A stretch of DNA of 64,000 nt from an uncultured Muribaculaceae bacterium. Lineage in GTDB: Bacteria; Bacteroidota; Bacteroidia; Bacteroidales; Muribaculaceae. The position numbers were made by a program, and so were the translations under genes. Positions 53,180-61,625 of this stretch are shown here, piece by piece; the first letter of the stretch is position 1, and each line of letters opens with the position of its first letter. The DNA lies in contig CAJUKU010000003.1 of assembly GCA_910587425.1 (NCBI GenBank), forward strand, positions 1-64,000. Reading direction: 5' to 3'. Below the pieces are notes generated by a model. That model was given only the letters and a program-made list of their open reading frames with translations, made no database searches and had not been told where the DNA came from.

Positions 53180-56100
53180 TTAGAAGTTAACAGTAAGACC
53201 TCCGGAGATTGTGCGGATGGGAGCGTAGTAGGTGTTGTTGATCGAGCCGCTGATAGACTGGCGGGGATCGATACCCTGACGCTTCGACCAGAGCCATACG
53301 TTATCACATGAGAGATATACGCGGAGCTTGGTGAGGTGCATGCGGCGCACGAGGTTCTGCGGCAGTGTGTAGCCGAAGTTGATGTTCTGGAGGCTGAGGT
53401 AGTTAGCCGATGTCAGGAAGCGGTCGGATGAAGCGGCGCTGTACTGGTCGTTGAACTGCCAGCGGGGGATGGTAGCCGAGGGATTCTCGGGAGTCCATGC
53501 GTTGAGGATGTCGGCGTGGATAGCCTGACCGCGACCGCCGGTAGTTGTGGGGGTGCCCATGTAGAGAGCGTAGTTGCCGTCATATACCTGTCCGCCGAGC
53601 GAGTAGTTGAAGTCGAGCGAGAGGTCGAAGCCGTAGGCGGTGAGGGTTGTGCCGAAACCACCGTAAGCCTTGGGAAGTGCAGATCCGCAGAGGAAGTAGT
53701 CGTTGGCGGTGAGGTTCTGGTAGGTGACAGCCTCGAGCTCGCCTGTGGGCTCGCCGTTCTCCATTACGCGGTGATAGTAGAGACCTTCGCCGGTCTGCTG
53801 GTCGACACCTGCGTAGCGGTAGAGATGGTAAGTGTAGAGCGGTTCGCCTTCGCCGTAGAAGTATGAGCCGGATGAGTAACCCTGTACGCCGTCGACTGTC
53901 ATAGTCTTACGCTCTTCGGGGAGGTAGGAGAGTTTGTTCTTGTACCATGTGAGGTTGGCGTTTACGGTCCAGGTTATGTTACGTGTCTGGATGAGTGTGC
54001 CCTGAAGGTCGATCTCCACACCGCCATTCTCCATGTTGCCGATGTTATCCCAGTAACCGGTGTAGCCGAACGACGGGGGAAGGGGGAACCATGAGAGCAT
54101 GTCGGACGTCTTGCGCCAGAATCCCTCTACGCTACCGCTGAGGCGTGAGTTGAAGAGGTCGAACTCAACGCCGGCGTTGAAGTTGCCATTCTTCTCCCAA
54201 GATATGTTGGGATTACCCATGGTTGCGGGTGTTGCGGCTACGTTGCCTGCGGCGTTTACGATGTTGAAGGTGTTGGTGTAGAGGAAGTTGCTGATGTTGT
54301 CATTACCCTGTTCACCATACGAAGCCTTGATCTTGAGCATGTCGATCCACGGAGCGTTGAACCAGCTCTCCTTCGAGATGATCCATGCGCCGCCGGCGCT
54401 CCAGAAATTACCCCAGCGGTGGTCGGGGTGGAAGCGTGATGATGCGTCGCGGCGGAATGATGCCGATGCGAAGTATTTCTGCTGATAGTTGTACTGTCCG
54501 CGGAAGAGCCAGCCCTCGTTGTTGTAAACAGTGCGGTATGAGCTTGACTCACCTGCAGTCACAGCGTCGGCGAGCTCGTCGTTGCTTGGGTCGAACATGT
54601 TGCTGCGGTTGGCGGAGAGCGATGTCTCAACATCCTTGTAGTACTCGTGACCGGCAAGAACGCTCACTTCGTGATCGCCGAATGTGCGGTTCCAGTCGAG
54701 GAGCTGCTGGAGGGTGTATGTGAGATTCTCAAGGGTGCTCTTGTATACGATACCGTTGGAGGATGCGTACGAACCGTAGTAGGGGTTTGTGACGGTTGTG
54801 TAGCGTGCGCCGTCGTAGTTGACGGTATTCTTGGTGGTGAACTTGAAGTCCTTGAGGAAACGGATCTCAGCGTAGCCAGTGGCGTTGAACGCGTTACCGT
54901 TGTACTTGTTGGCGTTCAGGATAGCGTCGCTGAGCGCGTTTGATTTGCCGTATACCGGACGCTGGAGACCGGCGTTGGCGCCGTCGCCGTAGTCGTAGCG
55001 GGTGATGCCGTTGTCATCGACCATGATCGATCCGTCGGGGTTGCGCATGTAGAGCGGGTAGATGGGAGCGATCTGTGTAGCGGCAGCGAATACGTTGGCT
55101 GACGAGTTGCTTGTTCCGTCCTCGCTCATCGAGAGGGCGTTGTAGTGTGTGTACGACATGTTTGCGCCAACCTTGAGCCATGATTTAGCCTGTGTGTCGG
55201 CTGAGACACGGCCGGTGAAGCGCTCGTAGTCGGATGCGGGGGTGATACCCTCGTTCTTGAGGTAACCTGCGGAGAGGTAGAACTGTGTCTGCTCTGTGCC
55301 GTTGCTTACGCTGAGGTTGTACTCCTGGCGGAGGCTGTGCTTGTAAGCAGCGTCATACCAGTCGTCGGGCTGGAGGTAGAACTCCTGTCCGCGGTAAGTG
55401 GCGAGATAGCCGGGTGTGGCGCTGGGGTTGAACTTGCCGTTTGTACCGATGAGGTACTGTCCTTCGGGAGTGGTGAACGTCTGGTAGGCGAGTCCATAGG
55501 AGTTGCCTGCGGTGAGGTTCTGGTTAGCCCAGGTGTATGCGCTCTCGGGTGAGAGGTTGTTGGCTATGGCGTAGTTGTAGAGACCCTTGTAGTAAACCTC
55601 GTAGTACTGGCGGGGATCCTTGATGAGGTTGTAGTCCTGCTGCGCGCGTGAGTTCTGACCCCATTTGGCGTCGAGTGTCACTGTAGCGCCCTCGCCGAGC
55701 TGACCTTTCTTGGTGGTGATGAGGATGACACCGTTGGCACCGCGTGCGCCGTAGAGGGCGTTGGAGGCGGCATCCTTGAGGAGTGTCATGCTCTTGATGT
55801 CGTTGGGGTTGATGGTGTTGATATCGCCGGGGAAGGGAGCACCGTCGACAATCACGAGCGGTGCGTTGCCTGCGTTGAGCGATGAGATACCGCGGATGCG
55901 GATGGTCGGGGTTGTCTGACCGGGCTGACCGGACGAGTTGGTGATCTGCACACCTGCAACCTTACCTGTAAGTGCGTTGAGGGCGTTGCTCACCTGTGAC
56001 TTCTCGATCTGTGATGCGTCGACCACGGCAGCGGATCCTGTGAAGGCTTCCTTGGTAGCAGTACCGTAAGCCACGACCATGACCTCGTTGAGCTTGTTGT

Positions 56101-56389
56101 CGGCGTTGTTGAGCTTGATCACGAGATGATCAGATGTTATCTCAACTTCCTGTGTGACCATACCTACGTACGTCACACGGAGGCGTTTCACCTTGTTGTC
56201 GACTTTGAGTGAAAACTTGCCGTCGATGTCGGTGGCGACACCAGTGCCTCCCCCTATGGGCAGGACGGATGCGCCCACAAGTGGCTCATCGTCGCCGGCA
56301 TAGAGGACTTCGCCCGTGACGGTGCGCGTCTGTGCCGACGCGACCGCACACATGACTACGGTCATTAATAGTAAAAACAGCTTTTTCAT
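53180..56389 (-). CDS. SusC-type TonB-dependent transporter
   Basis: A 1069-residue outer membrane transporter without an STN domain. It has a signal peptide (about 1-19), a carboxypeptidase-like domain (about 22-100; DEPLVGASVLPIGGGTGVATD), a plug (NEVMVVAYGTATKEAFTG...RIRGISSLNAGNAPLVIVDGAPF...LLKDAASNALYGARGANGVILITTK) and a barrel ending SGGLTVNF. First gene of the SusC-SusD-lipoprotein operon. It lacks the ECF/FecR relay seen in the other locus, so control must differ. The substrate cannot be inferred, because no glycoside hydrolase or peptidase gene is adjacent. Confidence 0.96.
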   Translation of the reverse strand: MKKLFLLLMTVVMCAVASAQTRTVTGEVLYAGDDEPLVGASVLPIGGGTGVATDIDGKFSLKVDNKVKRLRVTYVGMVTQEVEITSDHLVIKLNNADNKLNEVMVVAYGTATKEAFTGSAAVVDASQIEKSQVSNALNALTGKVAGVQITNSSGQPGQTTPTIRIRGISSLNAGNAPLVIVDGAPFPGDINTINPNDIKSMTLLKDAASNALYGARGANGVILITTKKGQLGEGATVTLDAKWGQNSRAQQDYNLIKDPRQYYEVYYKGLYNYAIANNLSPESAYTWANQNLTAGNSYGLAYQTFTTPEGQYLIGTNGKFNPSATPGYLATYRGQEFYLQPDDWYDAAYKHSLRQEYNLSVSNGTEQTQFYLSAGYLKNEGITPASDYERFTGRVSADTQAKSWLKVGANMSYTHYNALSMSEDGTSNSSANVFAAATQIAPIYPLYMRNPDGSIMVDDNGITRYDYGDGANAGLQRPVYGKSNALSDAILNANKYNGNAFNATGYAEIRFLKDFKFTTKNTVNYDGARYTTVTNPYYGSYASSNGIVYKSTLENLTYTLQQLLDWNRTFGDHEVSVLAGHEYYKDVETSLSANRSNMFDPSNDELADAVTAGESSSYRTVYNNEGWLFRGQYNYQQKYFASASFRRDASSRFHPDHRWGNFWSAGGAWIISKESWFNAPWIDMLKIKASYGEQGNDNISNFLYTNTFNIVNAAGNVAATPATMGNPNISWEKNGNFNAGVEFDLFNSRLSGSVEGFWRKTSDMLSWFPLPPSFGYTGYWDNIGNMENGGVEIDLQGTLIQTRNITWTVNANLTWYKNKLSYLPEERKTMTVDGVQGYSSGSYFYGEGEPLYTYHLYRYAGVDQQTGEGLYYHRVMENGEPTGELEAVTYQNLTANDYFLCGSALPKAYGGFGTTLTAYGFDLSLDFNYSLGGQVYDGNYALYMGTPTTTGGRGQAIHADILNAWTPENPSATIPRWQFNDQYSAASSDRFLTSANYLSLQNINFGYTLPQNLVRRMHLTKLRVYLSCDNVWLWSKRQGIDPRQSISGSINNTYYAPIRTISGGLTVNF

Positions 56390-56638
56390 ACTAAAAAATA
56401 ATTATGATGTGTAATCGGTTCATTTCAGGGAGACCGTCATCCCATTCGGGAGATGCCCCATGCCACGGCTATAACAGACGGGGCTGCAGGCTGGTCTCGG
56501 GTTAATACTCTTCAGGCTGTGGCAGTGCGTAGCTGAGTCGGCAGTACTGTGTTCCTGAGTCATTACTATGTGTTGTCAGGTGATGAAAACGGTGGATTGG
56601 CGTGTACCGCTAATTCACATTTTTTCTCACTGAAGCGG
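56390..56638 (-). promoter_or_regulatory. Long 5' leader of the minus-strand SusC operon
   Basis: About 240 bases separate the predicted start of transcription from the SusC ATG. I see no ORF of substance. Some GC-rich self-complementary stretches are present, such as the inverted CATCCCATTCGGGAGATG area near 56440. It could carry post-transcriptional control, but no known riboswitch is recognised. Confidence 0.35.
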
Positions 56639-56669
56639 CAAAATTAAGGATTTTATTTTGTTTTCGCAA
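56639..56669 (-). promoter_or_regulatory. Promoter of the minus-strand SusC operon
   Basis: Minus strand: TTG (56667-56669), a 20-base spacer, TAATTTTG (56639-56646). Confidence 0.65.
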
Positions 56670-56778
56670 CATTTTACAACAAGCGTAATATGCTTATTAA
56701 CAATTACCCCCCCCATTTAACTTATTTTTGCAATTTTCACAATCGGATGTTAAATGATGGATCAGTGTTGGGATTTTG

Positions 56779-56809
56779 TTGCATGGCGGCGATTTTAAAC
56801 GTATATTTG
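56779..56809 (+). promoter_or_regulatory. Promoter of the BF3164/NVEALA-like operon
   Basis: TTG at 56779-56781, a 20-base spacer, TATATTTG at 56802-56809, then an A-rich leader of about 30 bases. It is divergent from the SusC promoter about 110 bases away; the gap between them is AT rich and holds an eight-C run. Confidence 0.7.
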
Positions 56810-56843
56810 CAAAAAAAAGTTAAACAGAAAAACAGTGTTAAAT

Positions 56844-57866
56844 ATGGGAGGTATTAATGTCCGCGCCATGTTGGGTTGTGTCGCGGTAGCGGCAGGACTG
56901 TTGGCTTGCGGCTGTACGGGCGGCGGAAATGTTGTTGAGACAATCTCCGACTACTGCGGGGATAAGACACTCGTGGGCGATACCATAGTGCCTGAACTCG
57001 GCGAATACCTGACCGAGATGGTTGAGCCGGCGGGTGATTACTATGTAGCCAAGACGAGGCGCGCAAAATTCATGTTCTCAGTCTACGACAAGGATTTCAA
57101 ACTTGTAGACACCATCGTAGGACGCGGTCAGGGACCCGATGAGCTGATCACAGGAATGTATTTCGGGCAGAGTTATGGTGATCCTGCTAATCCGTCGATC
57201 CTCGTCATGGAGTCGTCAAAGCTCCGTCTCGCCGAGATGCAGATTCATCCTTTCGCAGGAATCAGTACGAAAGTGGTGTTCCCGATCTCGTTAGGATTGG
57301 ATCCGTCGTCGGCATACATGGTGAACGATAGCCTCTATGCCGGTGTGAACCTCGTGATAAACCAAGCCGCCGGTTTCTTCCTTTATAATACGCGGTCGAA
57401 AAAGATAAAATATGCCGACGATGGGTTCGAATATGATCCGGCTACGGCATTCTACGTTTCGCAGCGCGGGCTCGCATTCAGTGCCGACGGCAAGATGTAT
57501 GCCGAGGCATTTTACTCGATGCCGTGCATATGCATCTTCGACAGCTCGTTGCAACTGAAGAAAAAGCTGTTCTTCGGTGAGGAGACGGATCCCCGGTTCA
57601 TTTCGATAAAGGAGCGCAATTATGGCTTTTCGGCTATAACGTTCCATGGCGACAGGATTGTGGCGCTTATGGAGGAGCCGGAGGGTAAGGATAACCGTCT
57701 GATCGTGTTGTCGGGCGATGGCGAATTGCTTGGCTCCTATGCCATAGGCAAGGCGTTATGGTTCTTTATCGACAGTGACCGTGGACGCATCGTCACAACT
57801 AACTATAATGCGGAACTCGACATGGTAGTGCTGACCACCATCCCGCTGCCTGACGAGCTTAAATAA
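56844..57866 (+). CDS. BF3164-like lipoprotein, six-bladed propeller (TolB-like)
   Basis: A 340-residue lipoprotein with a short signal peptide ending GLLAC (Cys at residue 22). The sequence has the repeated blade pattern of the BF3164/TolB-like family: FSVYDKDFKLVDTIVGRGQGPDEL, then YAEAFYSMPCICIFDSSLQLKKKL and GDGELLGSYAIGK. Such lipoproteins of Bacteroides and relatives are commonly found next to small NVEALA-type exported peptides; that is family knowledge. ATG at 56844 was chosen; a start at 56868 is also possible. First gene of a three-gene operon. Confidence 0.82.
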   Translation: MGGINVRAMLGCVAVAAGLLACGCTGGGNVVETISDYCGDKTLVGDTIVPELGEYLTEMVEPAGDYYVAKTRRAKFMFSVYDKDFKLVDTIVGRGQGPDELITGMYFGQSYGDPANPSILVMESSKLRLAEMQIHPFAGISTKVVFPISLGLDPSSAYMVNDSLYAGVNLVINQAAGFFLYNTRSKKIKYADDGFEYDPATAFYVSQRGLAFSADGKMYAEAFYSMPCICIFDSSLQLKKKLFFGEETDPRFISIKERNYGFSAITFHGDRIVALMEEPEGKDNRLIVLSGDGELLGSYAIGKALWFFIDSDRGRIVTTNYNAELDMVVLTTIPLPDELK

Positions 57867-57876
57867 CGAATTAGAT

Positions 57877-58236
57877 ATGAGACGAATAATTATACCGGCA
57901 GTTTTGATAGCTGCGATGATGGCAATGTCTTTCAGCAGTAAGAACGTATCGGAAGAGGAGGACTCTCTGCACCGACTTATAGAGGAGAATGCGGCGGCAC
58001 TTGGAAATGTAAGGGTTGTTGACGGTGGTTTTATGGTCGTTGATACGATAATATGCTACAGCGCGGCGACATCGATCGATAAACTCAAATTCTGGCAGCG
58101 TGCGCAGGGACCGGTGTATGTGGATTGCTCTACATGCACCAAGCAGCGCGGACGTCCGGTGCCGGAGTTCGTCGGTAAATGCATCACGGTGCGTTTCGTG
58201 TCTGACGGAGCGGAAGATAATCATGAAGAAAAATGA
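57877..58236 (+). CDS. Small exported four-cysteine protein, NVEALA-like
   Basis: A 119-residue protein with an N-terminal signal (MRRIIIPAVLIAAMMAMSFS) followed by an acidic stretch with ENAAALGN, reminiscent of the NVEALA motif. A C-terminal region with four cysteines follows (C60, C84, C87, C102; DCSTC in the middle). The order of signal, NVEALA-like segment and Cys-rich tail fits the NVEALA family of small exported proteins of unknown function. The match to the motif is imperfect, so this is inference supported by the neighbours. It lies 10 bases after the BF3164-like gene and overlaps the next gene by 14 bases. Confidence 0.6.
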   Translation: MRRIIIPAVLIAAMMAMSFSSKNVSEEEDSLHRLIEENAAALGNVRVVDGGFMVVDTIICYSAATSIDKLKFWQRAQGPVYVDCSTCTKQRGRPVPEFVGKCITVRFVSDGAEDNHEEK

Positions 58237-59122
58237 ATTGAAAGAGCGACGATGCAATGTACGCGTCTTCGCTCTTATGCTTGTAGCCTTAATGATGACG
58301 GGTGCAGTGTCATGCACCCGCGACAGGGGAAATGCGCAACTCCGGGAGTTTCTTGCCGGGCAGATGGGCAGGGAGATGCATCTGCCGGATGACTCGGCAT
58401 GTCACCTTTTTGACCGTGGCTACGGACTCACGACTCTTGGTGGCGACTATCTGATCGTGAGCTATATCAGCAGTGATGACTGCACGGCGTGTCACCTGAA
58501 ACTGCCATTCTGGAAGGCTCTCGCACAGCGGCTTGACACTCTGACGCGTGCAACGGCAAACCTTGTGCTTGTAATCCGTCCGGACACGCTTGATAAAGTC
58601 GCCTCTTTCCTTGAGAATGCGAATTATGATTATCCGATAATTCTTGATACGCTCGGACGGTTTACGGCGATGAATGATCTTCCTGACAATAGTTTCTTCC
58701 ATACGGTGCTGCTTGATGCCGACCGCCGCATAGTAGGACTCGGTAATCCTGTGCTCGAACCACAGATTGAGCAGTTCTATATGAATCAGATAGCAGGTCG
58801 CGGCAGCGACAATAAGAGCGATGAGGCTATATCGGCAGGTCTGACGGTGAAAGATCTTTGGGTGATAGCTCCCGGTACGGACTACGATCTTCTGTTTCTT
58901 GTCACGAACCATACCGATACTGTGATACCTCTTGATCGGGCGATCGCATCGTGCGATTGCGTCGATGTGGCTGCTGCCGATCTGCAGCCCGGCGCGGCAA
59001 ATGAGATCCGGGTAAGATACCGTCCGGCAGAAGCGTCGGGAGCCACACACATCCCTATTGAGCTCCGCTACTCGGGGATTGACCGTCCGGTAGTGCTTCA
59101 CCTCTACGCCTATGTGGAATAA
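58223..59122 (+). CDS. Lipoprotein with thioredoxin-like and DUF1573 domains
   Basis: A 299-residue lipoprotein with lipidated Cys at residue 31 (TGAVSC). A thioredoxin-like domain spans about residues 50-190 and has an intact CxxC (C87-T-A-C90 in SSDDCTACHLKL). A C-terminal DUF1573 beta-sandwich (about 205-299) carries C244-D-C246 in ASCDCVDV. I chose the ATG at 58223, which begins the signal peptide. The CxxC and the DUF1573 cysteines suggest thiol chemistry outside the inner membrane. The natural candidate substrate is the four-cysteine protein encoded just upstream. Confidence 0.8.
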   Translation: MKKNELKERRCNVRVFALMLVALMMTGAVSCTRDRGNAQLREFLAGQMGREMHLPDDSACHLFDRGYGLTTLGGDYLIVSYISSDDCTACHLKLPFWKALAQRLDTLTRATANLVLVIRPDTLDKVASFLENANYDYPIILDTLGRFTAMNDLPDNSFFHTVLLDADRRIVGLGNPVLEPQIEQFYMNQIAGRGSDNKSDEAISAGLTVKDLWVIAPGTDYDLLFLVTNHTDTVIPLDRAIASCDCVDVAAADLQPGAANEIRVRYRPAEASGATHIPIELRYSGIDRPVVLHLYAYVE

Positions 59123-59154
59123 AAGGTTGCAGCAGCCATGTCCTCCATCACTAC

Positions 59155-59190
59155 GGAGACAATTTCATCCTGGGGGTGAAATATGTCTCC
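59155..59190 (+). other. Strong hairpin after the DUF1573 gene
   Basis: The arms 59155-59170 and 59175-59190 (GGAGACA...ATCC with GGTGAAAT...GTCTCC) pair almost perfectly around a TGGG loop. No T run follows, so it is a possible transcript end or processing signal. The region 59123-59690 holds no gene that I can support apart from this and the repeat element at 59462-59630. Confidence 0.55.
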
Positions 59191-59461
59191 GCCCCGTACT
59201 CAGCGTTGCTTAGCGCTGCGCGCAAAGCCGCCGTGCATAGCTTAAGGGTTGTCAAACAGGCATAAAAGAGAAGCCCACGTCCGGGTGGGGGAAATGGGCT
59301 TGAGAAGGTTATCGGCTGTAACGGTTAACCCTTGTGTTAGACTCCGGGTACCAAAATCTGGGCCTTGGCTTTTTAATAACGCCAGTAAAATGCCTTCTCT
59401 GATAGTAAAACGCTTGAGGGGTTTTATGGTTCAAATTATTCTCAATTTTTAGGGAGGGCGT

Positions 59462-59630
59462 GTGATAATGGGGCATCCGGGTCGTTGCTATCGACACTCG
59501 GGTGAGGATGTGTCATAACGGCTCATCTGGGTCGTCGCTTTCGACATTCGGCTTTGGTCACGTACTACTGTACGCTCCCATCAGCCTCAGTCTCAGCTCC
59601 TACCATCTGAGCCATTCTGACAACATCCTC
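59462..59630. repeat. Palindromic repeat element of about 50-bp units
   Basis: Two degenerate direct units of 50 bases (59462-59511 and 59512-59561) share GTnATAAnGG, CATCnGGGTCGT, GCTnTCGACA and TCGG. A third unit is inverted. The arms 59504-59565 and 59570-59630 form an imperfect inverted repeat of about 60 bases each, centred on CGTAC TACT GTACG and ending in GAGGATGT / AACATCCTC. No transposase is near. It looks like a REP- or MITE-like element, or a structured RNA. Confidence 0.7.
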
Positions 59631-59690
59631 CCATCCGGTTTGGTTTGCATGTTGACTTTTTGGGGATCGATCAAGTGCGGGGAGTGGGGG

Positions 59691-61361
59691 TCAGGCGTTG
59701 TAGAGGTAGCGCTTGATGGAGCGCTTGGGGGTTTTCTCGAATTCGTTGGCGATGAGCTGTATGTGATCCACGCGTTCGTAGGGCGCCACAAGGCGGTTGA
59801 GCTCTTCGGTGACTTTCTTCATGATCTCCGGTAGCATGGCGGTGGTGACACGGCTACGATCCATAGCCTCATAGTCGGGATAGACGAGTGCCACAAGTTT
59901 CTTGCCGCGCTCCACAACCAGGCTTTCAGCTACGAAGGGGAGGTTGTTGAGCTTCGCCTCGATCTCCTCGGGGTAGATGTTCTGTCCGCTGGCGCCGAGT
60001 ATCATGGTCTTGTTGCGTCCGCGGATGAATATGGTGCCGTCGGGCGTGGCTGTGCCCATGTCGCCGGTATGTAGCCATCCGTCGCTGTCGATCACGGCGT
60101 CCGTTGCCTCGCGGTTCTTGTAGTAGCCCCGCATGACGTTCTGCCCTTTGACAAGTATCTCGCCTGAGACGTTCACCGGGTCGGGGCTCTCAATCTTCAC
60201 GCTCATGTTGGGCAGGATGCGTCCTGCCGAGCCGATGACGAACTGGCGCCATGGGGTGTAGCTGATCAGCGGTCCGCATTCGGTCATACCGTAGCCTACG
60301 GTATAGGGGAAACGGATGCGGCGGAAGAACTCCTCGACCTCGCGGTTGAGCGGTGCGCCTCCGGTGATGATCTCTTCGAAATCACCGCCGAATGCCTTGA
60401 CGAGTGAGTTTTTGATCTTTGTGCCGATCACGGAGCGTAGTCCGGGAATCGCCATCATGCGTTTTACAGCCGGTTTCTGAATCTCCGGGAGGATGCGGTT
60501 GCGGTAGATCTTCTCGAGGATGAGGGGCACACATAATATAAGGTTTGGGCGCACTTCAGCGAGTCCTTTGAGCAATGCTTTAGGCGAGGGGAGTTTGCCG
60601 AAGAGTGTCACATGGGTGCCTACGGCAAGGGGCACGAGCATGTCGAACGCGCAGCCGTAGGCATGAGCGAGCGGCAGGAACGATAGGCAACGTGAGCCGC
60701 GGTAGTGCAGTCTGGAGAGCGCTCCGAACTCCACATTGCCAACAAGGTTGCCGTGGGTGAGCATGACCCCTTTGGAGAATCCGGTGGTGCCGGAGGTGTA
60801 GTTGATCTCCGCGAGGGCGGTGTGGGGCATGGCGGGATATTTGACATGCACGGCATCGAATCCTGCAGGATACTCTTTCTTGAACAGGCGCGGCACGTTG
60901 ATTATGGCACGGCGGGCGCGTCCGGAATTGTCGGGATGCTCGGCGAGCACATCGGCAGTGTCGAGGCTCATCGCCACCTTTACCTTGTGGAGTTTCTCGA
61001 ACTCGATGTTCTCCCAGATGGAATCGGCGACGAAAAGCAGCTCCGAATCGCTGTGGTTGATGATGTGCATGGCATCCTGCACGTTGAACTCCTGAAGTAT
61101 CGGCACTATAGCTGCTCCGTAGGTGATGGTAGCCATGTAGCACACCACCCATGATATGGTGTTCTTGCCAAGCAGCGCGACGGTGTCGCCCTTCTGCAGC
61201 CCGCACTCGCGGAAGAAAATGTGTGTGCGGGCTATGCGGCGCGCGAGATCACCGTAGGTAAGTGTCTCGCCTGATGTATAGTCGGTAAGAGCCGGCAGCT
61301 CCCAGTTGTCGCGGAAGCTGTCGGCATATATTTTCAGAAGATCTTTGTCGTAGGTGATCAT
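59691..61361 (-). CDS. Long-chain acyl-CoA synthetase (AMP-forming)
   Basis: A 556-residue member of the AMP-dependent ligase superfamily that activates fatty acids to acyl-CoA through an acyl-AMP. The P-loop-like motif NYTSGTTGFSKGVMLTHGN, the core motif YTVGYGMTECGP, the hinge GWLHTGDMG and the C-terminal catalytic lysine region (KTPKRSIKRYLY) are present. The ATG at 61361 was chosen; sequence upstream of it is poor in homology. It follows the small DUF6582-like gene by 16 bases. Lipid recycling or uptake is the likely role; substrate chain length is unknown. Confidence 0.93.
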   Translation of the reverse strand: MITYDKDLLKIYADSFRDNWELPALTDYTSGETLTYGDLARRIARTHIFFRECGLQKGDTVALLGKNTISWVVCYMATITYGAAIVPILQEFNVQDAMHIINHSDSELLFVADSIWENIEFEKLHKVKVAMSLDTADVLAEHPDNSGRARRAIINVPRLFKKEYPAGFDAVHVKYPAMPHTALAEINYTSGTTGFSKGVMLTHGNLVGNVEFGALSRLHYRGSRCLSFLPLAHAYGCAFDMLVPLAVGTHVTLFGKLPSPKALLKGLAEVRPNLILCVPLILEKIYRNRILPEIQKPAVKRMMAIPGLRSVIGTKIKNSLVKAFGGDFEEIITGGAPLNREVEEFFRRIRFPYTVGYGMTECGPLISYTPWRQFVIGSAGRILPNMSVKIESPDPVNVSGEILVKGQNVMRGYYKNREATDAVIDSDGWLHTGDMGTATPDGTIFIRGRNKTMILGASGQNIYPEEIEAKLNNLPFVAESLVVERGKKLVALVYPDYEAMDRSRVTTAMLPEIMKKVTEELNRLVAPYERVDHIQLIANEFEKTPKRSIKRYLYNA

Positions 61362-61377
61362 GTCGGAGGTTGGATTT

Positions 61378-61614
61378 TCATTGTTTGGCGTATTCGAGCA
61401 CCGTGGGGCTCTCAACGTCGACGCCGAACTGCTGTGCCCTTTGCAGAATCGCTCTTGCGAGTTTCGGTTTCAGATCTTCGGGGCAGTAGCGGAAGTAAGC
61501 CTCGGCTGCACGCACATGCGCGGCATCGGGCATCGGATACTCCCTGCGTTCGGGAAGCCCGAACACATCGGCGGGGAGTTCCTTTTTCTCTTCGTAAGTG
61601 AGCCGGTCGGACAT
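61378..61614 (-). CDS. Small conserved protein, DUF6582-like
   Basis: A 78-residue protein with LPADVFGLPERREYPMPDAAHVRAAEAYFRYC, close to the DUF6582 motif (a pattern of the type FxxPxxRxYPIxDxxHVxxA). It is predicted to be mostly helical, without signal peptide. Such domains occur in phage proteins and in short stand-alone bacterial proteins; no function is established. It lies between the outer membrane protein gene (11 bases upstream) and the acyl-CoA ligase gene on the minus strand, probably one transcript. Confidence 0.75.
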   Translation of the reverse strand: MSDRLTYEEKKELPADVFGLPERREYPMPDAAHVRAAEAYFRYCPEDLKPKLARAILQRAQQFGVDVESPTVLEYAKQ

Positions 61615-61625
61615 GGCTTCCTTTA

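Noticed and set aside
59590..59622. tRNA-like sequence on the minus strand (GGCTCAGATGGTAGGAGC resembles a D-arm).
   Set aside because: The expected T33 in the anticodon loop is G, no matching anticodon stem forms, and there is no TTCGAA-type T-arm. It is better explained as part of the inverted repeat unit.
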